Part shown: positions 54,917-61,459 of the stretch, piece after piece
How the letters are laid out: every line of letters starts with the position of its first letter
How positions within the stretch are numbered: position 1 is the stretch's first letter
Source of the DNA: an uncultured Bacteroidota bacterium
GTDB lineage: Bacteria > Bacteroidota > Bacteroidia > Bacteroidales > F082
DNA: 64,000 nucleotides
Direction of reading: 5' to 3'
Assembly (NCBI GenBank): GCA_913055825.1
Contig: CAJXKB010000003.1
Location: forward strand, 1 to 64,000
Notes under the pieces: model-generated
Databases searched by the model: none
What the model was told of the DNA's origin: nothing
What the model saw: only the letters and a program-made list of their open reading frames with translations
Translations under genes and position numbers: made by a program

Positions 54917-55948
54917 TTACTTCATTTTCTTTTTTTGGGGCTTTATATTTTCTTCGTTAGCATAAATAAAGACGCCGTTATATCCTTCGCTTGTGGCATA
55001 AGCACGGTACATCCCACTGGTATTGAAAGTCATGGTAAAATGTCCGGTGTGGTCCACAGCAATAAGGCCGCCATCGCCACCTTGTTTTTTCAACTTATCG
55101 AGTATCACAAAATTAGCAGCTTCTTTCAAACTCAACTGACCATATTTCATAAGCGCACCAATATCATAAGCTACCACATTACGGATAAAATATTCACCGT
55201 GCCCGGTACATGAAACGGCACAGGAAGTATTATCGGCATAAGTTCCTGCACCAATAATAGGTGAGTCGCCAACCCTTCCCATCATTTTATAAGTCATACC
55301 TCCGGTTGATGTCCCTGCTGCCAGATTTCCCTGCTTGTCAAGCGCCACAGCCCCCACGGTTCCATGTTTTTCACCAACAGCCTGCTTTGCCTTAACTTTT
55401 AAATAGGATTTCCACCGCTTTTCGGTAAAAAAGTAAGACGGTTTTACTATTTCAAGTCCCTGCCGGGCTGCGAATTGTTCAGCTCCTTTTGAAATAAGCA
55501 ACACATGGGGCGAATGTTCCATAACGGCACGGGCTGCAAGAATGGGGTTTTTTATGGTATGAACGCTTGCCACGGCCCCGGCCGACAGGTCTTCACCATT
55601 CATAATGGAAGCATCCATTTCATTTTTGCCCTGAGCATCGAACACGGAACCTTTGCCGGCATTAAACAAAGGAGAATTTTCCATCATGGTAATGCATTTA
55701 GTAACGGCATCCAGCGAGCTGCCTCCTTTTTTTAAAATATCTTCACCTGCCTTTAGCACTTCAGCCAACTTATCGCGATATTGTTTTTCCACTTCCGGTT
55801 TCATATTCTTTTTCAGGATGGTACCCGCACCGCCATGGATAACCAATACATATTTCCCAAGCGTTTTTCCCTGATCGCAATTGCAGGGTTGGTTACAGGA
55901 AACGAAGCTTACCATCAAAAGCACTAAAAGTTTATATACATATTTCAT
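54917..55948 (-). CDS. Isoaspartyl peptidase/L-asparaginase (Ntn), lipoprotein
   Basis: Ntn hydrolase of the plant-type asparaginase family (343 aa). It hydrolyses isoaspartyl dipeptides and asparagine after self-cleavage before Thr197 (KHGTVGAVAL), which becomes the N-terminal nucleophile. Other hallmarks are VIHGGAGT, FNAGKGSVF, EMDASIMNG, GNLAAGTSTGGM and GRVGDSPIIGAGTYAD. A lipoprotein signal (Cys18, SFVSCNQ) places it outside the cytoplasm. The gene starts 20 nt after the TauE-type gene and is the second isoaspartyl-cleaving enzyme in the window, after IadA at 30.9 kb. The exported and cytoplasmic forms could act in succession. Confidence 0.93.
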   Translation of the reverse strand: MKYVYKLLVLLMVSFVSCNQPCNCDQGKTLGKYVLVIHGGAGTILKKNMKPEVEKQYRDKLAEVLKAGEDILKKGGSSLDAVTKCITMMENSPLFNAGKGSVFDAQGKNEMDASIMNGEDLSAGAVASVHTIKNPILAARAVMEHSPHVLLISKGAEQFAARQGLEIVKPSYFFTEKRWKSYLKVKAKQAVGEKHGTVGAVALDKQGNLAAGTSTGGMTYKMMGRVGDSPIIGAGTYADNTSCAVSCTGHGEYFIRNVVAYDIGALMKYGQLSLKEAANFVILDKLKKQGGDGGLIAVDHTGHFTMTFNTSGMYRAYATSEGYNGVFIYANEENIKPQKKKMK

Positions 55949-55968
55949 GGCTGTAATTTTATAGTCTG

Positions 55969-56766
55969 TTACCCGTTAACATGAGCCAAATAGGGCATCA
56001 ACAAAGCCCGAAAATCATAAAGACCAAACATTTGTGCCGAAGTGATGAGGACTACAATCACAATAACCCATCTCACAAAAGCAACTCCTTTTTTTACCGC
56101 CATTCGTGAAGCAATAAAGGCTCCTACCATGTTACCCGCTGCGAGAATTAAACCATATTTCCAATTAATTTGTTGGTTAAAAAAGAAAATAGCCAATGTG
56201 AAAGGAGCATAGGCAAGAATAATCAAAACTTTTATGGCATTGGACTTGACCAAATCATATCCGGCGCCCAACACAATTCCGGCCAAAAGGAAGTACCCCA
56301 CGCCCATATGGATAAAGCCGGCATAAATACCGATAAAAAAGAAGATGACATACACATACCATTTGATGGGTTTTTCCTGCACTTTAGCATTACCATATAT
56401 ATAGCGCTGAGGCTTAAAAAGAATGATTACAAGCATTACCAGCATGATTACGCCAATGGCACGCTGCATAGCCTCCTCATTGATATCAACAGCAATCCAC
56501 GCACCCACCATAGACCCCAGAATAGTCGGAACAGAAAGATACAGTGCCTTCTTCCATTCCAACACTTTTTGTTGTTTGAAGCTGGACACGGCTACTACAT
56601 TTTGCAAGGCAATGGCCACACGATTAGTGCCATTGGCAACCGTAGCAGGAAGCCCCAGCATGATCAGGATTGAAAGCGAAATAACACTTCCTCCTCCTGC
56701 CAGTGTATTAATAAAACCCACTAAAAGGCCACTGACAATCAAAACAACAACTTCAGAAGTAAACAT
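55969..56766 (-). CDS. TauE/SafE (TSUP) family membrane transporter
   Basis: Integral membrane protein of 265 aa with about eight hydrophobic segments and the TSUP features GLLVGFINTLAGGGSVIS and GIYAGFIHMGVGYFLLAG in repeated halves. Family members export sulfite, sulfoacetate or similar anions, or move sulfur compounds. The stop codon of the histidine kinase gene directly precedes its start (no gap), so translation is probably coupled. What it carries is unknown; the sensory genes upstream may respond to the same compound. Confidence 0.88.
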   Translation of the reverse strand: MFTSEVVVLIVSGLLVGFINTLAGGGSVISLSILIMLGLPATVANGTNRVAIALQNVVAVSSFKQQKVLEWKKALYLSVPTILGSMVGAWIAVDINEEAMQRAIGVIMLVMLVIILFKPQRYIYGNAKVQEKPIKWYVYVIFFFIGIYAGFIHMGVGYFLLAGIVLGAGYDLVKSNAIKVLIILAYAPFTLAIFFFNQQINWKYGLILAAGNMVGAFIASRMAVKKGVAFVRWVIVIVVLITSAQMFGLYDFRALLMPYLAHVNG

Positions 56767-58533
56767 CTAAGTATTAATGATTAAGGTGTGTAATAACTGA
56801 AATAACTCTTTCGGTTTAAACGGTTTGCCTAGGAAGCCATCCATTCCGGCCTTTTTACTTTGCTGCTTATCCTGTTCCAGCACATTGGCCGTCAGGGCAA
56901 CAATAAAAGCATGCCGGTCTTTGCGTTCTTTTTCAAAATCACGAATCATACGCGTAGCTTCAAACCCGTCCATTACAGGCATTTGCAAATCCATCAGAAC
57001 CAAATCGTAAAGCTTTTGTTTATATTTTTTAAATCCTTCTTTACCATTATTGGCCACATCCACATTACAGCCGTTTTTTTCAAGGTTAATCCGGGTAATT
57101 TTCTGATTAATCAGGTTATCTTCAACCAGTAAAACCCGAAACTCTTTCAACATTTCCAAAATTTCAGAATCATCAAAGTCCTCTTCTTTTTGTTGCGAAA
57201 CATCAATTTCCAGCGGTAATTCCACCCAAAAAGTAGAACCTTTGCCCTGTTCGCTTTCAACGCCGATAGTCCCGTTCATCATATCCACCAAACGTTTGGT
57301 AATGGCCAGCCCGAGCCCGGTACCCTGATATTCCTTAGTTGTGGAAGAGTCAAGTTGCGAAAAACTATCGAACAAGCGGTTTTGCTGTGAACGGGGAATT
57401 CCAACACCACTGTCCTCTACTTCTACCCGAAGCCAAAACCGGTCATCACCACGCTTAGTTACCCCATAAACACGAATCTGCACAAATCCCTTTCGGGTAA
57501 ATTTTATTGCATTGGAAATTAAATTTTCAAAAATATCACTTAAATGTTGAGCATCACCGAGAAGTACATTGGGAAGATTCGAATCGATATCTAATTTAAT
57601 CGAGAGTCCTTTACGTTTAGCTGTTGGAAGCACTTCACGGCCTATGTTTTTTATAAACAGATGTAAATCAATTGAATTCCTTTTTAATTTTACATTTCCT
57701 GCTTCTAATGCTGAAAATTCAAAGACATCATCAATCAGGCGAACCAAATGCAGACCGGAATTCATCAAAATATCGAGATATTCTCTTTGACCCTTATTTA
57801 AATCGGTATTTTCCAGAATCTCAGCCATTCCAATTATACCATTTAATGGTGTACGAATTTCGTGGCTCATATTAGTAAGAAAACGGTCTTTAATACGTTT
57901 CCCTTCCTCAGCCAGCTCTTTGGCATGTTTTAATTCCTGCTCGTAATTTTTCTGACTCGTGACATCCCATGAAATACCAATAAGCCCAATAATTAAACCC
58001 TGATGGTTACGTACCGGTGCAATATTGGTATGCACCCATATTTTTTTATTCTTTCGCTCAAGTTGTTCTTCAATATTATAAAAAAACCTTCCATCACGTA
58101 TTACTTCTTCTTCCAGTTCTTTATATTTCCCAATGGGCATATAATGTTGGAAAACTTCTTCAAGCGTCTTTCCGATCACATCATCATGGCTGAGTCCTGA
58201 AAAATCAAGAAAAGCTTTATTAGCGATCCGATAGCGAAGTTGGTTATCTTTAAAATAAACCAGGGCGGGGATAGTATTTAACAAAATATTTAATTCATCT
58301 GCCTGGCTTCTCGATTTTTCCAATACTTTTTTCAGGTCTTGCGAAGTATGCGATAAAAGTGAATTTAATACATTTTTATCTTTTAATGAGCGAGACAGTT
58401 TAAATTCAAGAATATCATTTTCCATCTCAAGTTTGTGCAGGTCTTCCTGCAACTCGAGTTTTAATTTGTTTAGGTTACCTACCCGATCCAGGTTATTAAT
58501 TTTAGCGGCCAACGAACGTAAAATTTCCTTCAT
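56767..58533 (-). CDS. Soluble PAS-domain hybrid histidine kinase with C-terminal receiver
   Basis: 588 aa, no transmembrane segment. Order: coiled coil (about 20-80), PAS domain (about 82-200), HisKA with phosphoacceptor His224 (NMSHEIRTP), HATPase with N box [14 protein letters not shown] and G boxes DSGVGIP and GTGLGLA, then a receiver domain with phosphoacceptor Asp515 ([13 protein letters not shown]) and Lys570. No output domain follows, so a separate histidine phosphotransfer protein or response regulator elsewhere must act. It lies 9 nt downstream of the FIST gene, and the TauE gene begins where it stops; the FIST protein is the probable sensory partner. Confidence 0.93.
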   Translation of the reverse strand: MKEILRSLAAKINNLDRVGNLNKLKLELQEDLHKLEMENDILEFKLSRSLKDKNVLNSLLSHTSQDLKKVLEKSRSQADELNILLNTIPALVYFKDNQLRYRIANKAFLDFSGLSHDDVIGKTLEEVFQHYMPIGKYKELEEEVIRDGRFFYNIEEQLERKNKKIWVHTNIAPVRNHQGLIIGLIGISWDVTSQKNYEQELKHAKELAEEGKRIKDRFLTNMSHEIRTPLNGIIGMAEILENTDLNKGQREYLDILMNSGLHLVRLIDDVFEFSALEAGNVKLKRNSIDLHLFIKNIGREVLPTAKRKGLSIKLDIDSNLPNVLLGDAQHLSDIFENLISNAIKFTRKGFVQIRVYGVTKRGDDRFWLRVEVEDSGVGIPRSQQNRLFDSFSQLDSSTTKEYQGTGLGLAITKRLVDMMNGTIGVESEQGKGSTFWVELPLEIDVSQQKEEDFDDSEILEMLKEFRVLLVEDNLINQKITRINLEKNGCNVDVANNGKEGFKKYKQKLYDLVLMDLQMPVMDGFEATRMIRDFEKERKDRHAFIVALTANVLEQDKQQSKKAGMDGFLGKPFKPKELFQLLHTLIINT

Positions 58534-58542
58534 ACGAACAGT

Positions 58543-59682
58543 TTATGTTTTATCGCGAATGAGCGCCAACGTAAAAGTCTGGTTATTTAATTGACACGAC
58601 CTGCCTTCATTACTACCAAATTCACCAAAGGAAAAAAATCCCAACAAAGGGACTTTCCATTTGATGGAAGCCAGCTTTATTTCGGTTGAGATTAACGGGC
58701 CGAGCGCCACATGCCTGGCCACGCACGAAAACAGCAGCATCAGGTCAGCCTCAGGGTATAAGGTATGAAAATCAATAATTTTATTCCGTGTATTTTCCAT
58801 AATTTCAAAACCCGGAGAAGATGAGAAACTGATTACGGAGCCCTGAGGTACCGATCCGGCAAATATTAAAGCTCTTTTTTCCGTGTCAACCTGCATCACT
58901 GCACGGATAACAATTTCATCTTCACCTTGCTTTAACATAAAAGGATATTCAAGCCCGATACCTGGCAAATCTTCCTCGGTAACATTCAAATAATCAATGT
59001 ACATATCGAGGGCCGGCTGCCCATTTATTTCATAAACTACATTTCCTTCCGAATGGTTTACCACAAACTCCGAACCCAGACTCATCCAACCACTTGTAGA
59101 CAACCCCCGGAGTTCAATAGCTGATCCGTCAAACACCAAAGCCAAAGCGCCATCATCCGAAATATTTGCTTCAGTAAAAACAAAAGTCTTACTAAACATA
59201 CCATCATCGGCTGCCATACCGCCGTACAGACTGATATTACTGCCCGCAACATCAAGCACACCATCCAACATGGCCTGTCCATCCAAGCTTAATCCACTGG
59301 TTGCCAGAATAACAGAAGGATTTTGAAATGACGCTTTTATTTTTTCGCCTATCAACTTTCCGAAAGTGTAGCTGTTGATACCGTTTCTATTAATAAAATA
59401 GCGCTTAAAAGCATCTGGTTTCAAATCGGTTAAAACAAAAACAGCGCCATTACTTATTAGTTTATCTTGCTGCTTATCAAATAAAATCTCCCCGCCGCCG
59501 GTAACTCCAAATAACAAAATATCATAAGACTCAAAAACATCCATAAACTTTGTTATAGGCATATTGACCGAAACAAATCCAAAAGCAAGAACAGGCTCAA
59601 ATTTAACGGATACCAGTGCCTTTGCCAGCTCAGCTTTAAGTTCGCTAACCGATTCTACGACAAATGTATAGGAAGAAATCAT
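58543..59682 (-). CDS. FIST-domain signal-transduction protein
   Basis: 379 aa, with FIST_N (about 20-200) and FIST_C (about 215-360) domains and no signal peptide or membrane helix. FIST domains are sensory modules proposed to bind small ligands, possibly amino acids, and frequently occur together with histidine kinases or diguanylate cyclases. Residues such as LATSGLSLDGQAML, GGMAADDG and FSSSPGFEIMENT fit the family. First gene of the FIST-kinase-TauE run; the promoter is at 59707-59737. Confidence 0.87.
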   Translation of the reverse strand: MISSYTFVVESVSELKAELAKALVSVKFEPVLAFGFVSVNMPITKFMDVFESYDILLFGVTGGGEILFDKQQDKLISNGAVFVLTDLKPDAFKRYFINRNGINSYTFGKLIGEKIKASFQNPSVILATSGLSLDGQAMLDGVLDVAGSNISLYGGMAADDGMFSKTFVFTEANISDDGALALVFDGSAIELRGLSTSGWMSLGSEFVVNHSEGNVVYEINGQPALDMYIDYLNVTEEDLPGIGLEYPFMLKQGEDEIVIRAVMQVDTEKRALIFAGSVPQGSVISFSSSPGFEIMENTRNKIIDFHTLYPEADLMLLFSCVARHVALGPLISTEIKLASIKWKVPLLGFFSFGEFGSNEGRSCQLNNQTFTLALIRDKT

Positions 59683-59706
59683 ATTGTTTTAATGCTCGTC
59701 AAGAAA

Positions 59707-59737
59707 CAAAGATACGAATTCTTTCGACAAAACCGCA
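59707..59737 (-). promoter_or_regulatory. Promoter of the FIST-histidine kinase-TauE transcription unit
   Basis: On the minus strand TTG (complement of 59735-59737), 20 nt, then the perfect -7 box TATCTTTG (complement of 59707-59714). The ATG at 59682 lies about 25 nt further. Confidence 0.65.
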
Positions 59738-59788
59738 AGAAGCAGAATTGAGGTGTGGTAAACGGCTGTATTTGCTGAGATATACGTT

Positions 59789-60829
59789 TTATTTTTTTAA
59801 CGCATCCCAGCCTTGGGCAGTAAGCTCAACAATATGATTATCTGGTGTTACAAGTCTGTTTCCTTCGGCTGCATCACTTATATACCCAATAATGCGCAAT
59901 TCGGGAATCACTTTAATTTTGTCGTAGTCTTTTTGATCCACCGTAAATAGAAGTTCATAATCTTCACCGCCATTGAGTGCTGCTACCGAAGGAACTATTT
60001 TAAACTCCCGGGCAGTATCAAAAGTAAGCTGGTCGATGGGGATTTTTTCTTCGTAGATGGCCACGCCCACTTCTGATGATTTTGCAAGATGAAGTGCTTC
60101 CGAAGCCAATCCGTCGGAAATATCGATCATTGAAGTAGGGATTACGTCCGCCTTTTTTAGTGTTTCAACAATATCAACACGGGCTTCCGGTTTTAACTGA
60201 CGTTGCAGGATATAATCTTTACCTTCGAGTTCGGGTTGAGCCTGTGGATTTGCCTGAAAGACTGTTTTTTCCCTTTCGAGAAGCAATAAGCCCATGTACG
60301 CCCCACCCAAATCACCGCTAACACAAAGCAAATCGCCCGGTTTAGCCCCTTTGCGATAAGCAATTTTATCCTTTTCCACCTCACCAATTACCGTTACCGA
60401 GATGAACAATCCATGCACGCTGCTTGTAGTGTCACCACCCACAAAATCGACCTTATACAACTCGCAGGCTTTTTTTAGACCGGCATAAAATTCTTCGAGG
60501 GCCTCTAACGTATATTTACTTGAAATTCCCAATCCCACAACAATCTGTTTAGGAACCCCGTTCATGGCAGCCATATCCGAAAAATTAACAATGGCCGATT
60601 TGTAGCCAAGATGTTTCAGGGGCGTATATACCATATCGAAGTGCACCCCTTCGATAAGCAAATCTGTGGAAACCAGGGTGTATTTTTTACCTCCGGTTTT
60701 CAAAACAGCAGCATCATCACCCACCCCCATAACTGTTGAGGGTTGATTTAATTTTATATCGCGGGTTAAATGGTCGATCAAACCAAATTCACCCAATTCT
60801 GAAATATTTGTCAAATTCTCGTGGTTCAT
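59789..60829 (-). CDS. thiL: Thiamine-monophosphate kinase
   Basis: Phosphorylates thiamine monophosphate to the diphosphate cofactor. 346 aa of the ThiL/AIR synthase fold: start segment ELGEFGLIDHLTRD, GVGDDAAVL (Mg/ATP-binding aspartates), VNFSDMAAMNG, FVGGDTTSS and MIDISDGLASEALHLA, ending NGGEDYELLFTV. Stands alone with its own promoter directly upstream (60844-60876), 107 nt away from the FIST gene. No other thiamine gene is nearby. Confidence 0.94.
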   Translation of the reverse strand: MNHENLTNISELGEFGLIDHLTRDIKLNQPSTVMGVGDDAAVLKTGGKKYTLVSTDLLIEGVHFDMVYTPLKHLGYKSAIVNFSDMAAMNGVPKQIVVGLGISSKYTLEALEEFYAGLKKACELYKVDFVGGDTTSSVHGLFISVTVIGEVEKDKIAYRKGAKPGDLLCVSGDLGGAYMGLLLLEREKTVFQANPQAQPELEGKDYILQRQLKPEARVDIVETLKKADVIPTSMIDISDGLASEALHLAKSSEVGVAIYEEKIPIDQLTFDTAREFKIVPSVAALNGGEDYELLFTVDQKDYDKIKVIPELRIIGYISDAAEGNRLVTPDNHIVELTAQGWDALKK

Positions 60830-60843
60830 GAAAAAAATTTTTG

Positions 60844-60876
60844 CAAAAGTAACAAATCCACAGGCAAGACATCAAA
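60844..60876 (-). promoter_or_regulatory. thiL promoter (TTTG-N21-TACTTTTG)
   Basis: On the minus strand TTTG (complement of 60873-60876), 21 nt, then TACTTTTG (complement of 60844-60851). The thiL ATG begins 14 nt downstream, so the leader is very short. Confidence 0.7.
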
Positions 60877-60940
60877 TTAGTTATTCTTCCGTTAGAAAAT
60901 AAAAATGCTTTTTCTTATCATTGCAAAATTAATGAAGCAG

Positions 60941-61411
60941 ATGAAAAACAGTTTATCTATCATATTCGTGATCTTTATTTTTACAATAAGCTCTTGTACA
61001 AAAACCAATGTGAATCCCAACATTCCCAAGGCTATTATCAGGATTGACATTGACCCAAATTCTACTTTTTACCAAAGTCTGAATACCGTTGGCGGATGGA
61101 CTTACATAGCTGATGGCGACCAGGGAGCTTTGATAAGCAAGGAATCAAGAGGGGTAATTATTTACCGTTCGAGTCAGAATGAATTTAAAGCCTACGACCG
61201 CATTCCGCCCAACAATCCTGACAAATGCTGTTCAGATGATAATGTTTGTACAAAATTAATCGTCGGAGAAAATTTTCCTTTTGCCAAAGACCCTTGTACC
61301 GGAAATTTGTATTCATTGCTTGACGGATCACTGTTTAAAGGCAGCGGGCAGTATCCCATGATAGAATATCATGCTGTTTATGATGGGGCTTTGTTACATG
61401 TTTTTAATTAA
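60941..61411 (+). CDS. Small lipoprotein with a Rieske-like fold that seems to lack its cluster ligands
   Basis: 156 aa, lipoprotein signal (Cys19, TISSCTK). The body follows the layout of small Bacteroidota Rieske-type lipoproteins (EFKAYDRIPPNNPDK, then DPCTGNLYSLLDGSLFKGSG..Y..YDGALLHVFN), but the paired CxH and CxxH ligands for a [2Fe-2S] cluster are not there; only scattered cysteines (KCCSDDNVC and DPC) remain. It could therefore be a cluster-free relative. Two ATGs upstream (60905, 60932) are possible starts, but the first overlaps a -7-like TATCATTG (60916-60923). Divergent from thiL. Confidence 0.65.
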   Translation: MKNSLSIIFVIFIFTISSCTKTNVNPNIPKAIIRIDIDPNSTFYQSLNTVGGWTYIADGDQGALISKESRGVIIYRSSQNEFKAYDRIPPNNPDKCCSDDNVCTKLIVGENFPFAKDPCTGNLYSLLDGSLFKGSGQYPMIEYHAVYDGALLHVFN

Positions 61412-61459
61412 TACCCTCAGAACAATTTCTCACCCCGGGTTAATTAATTTAGGTTAATA

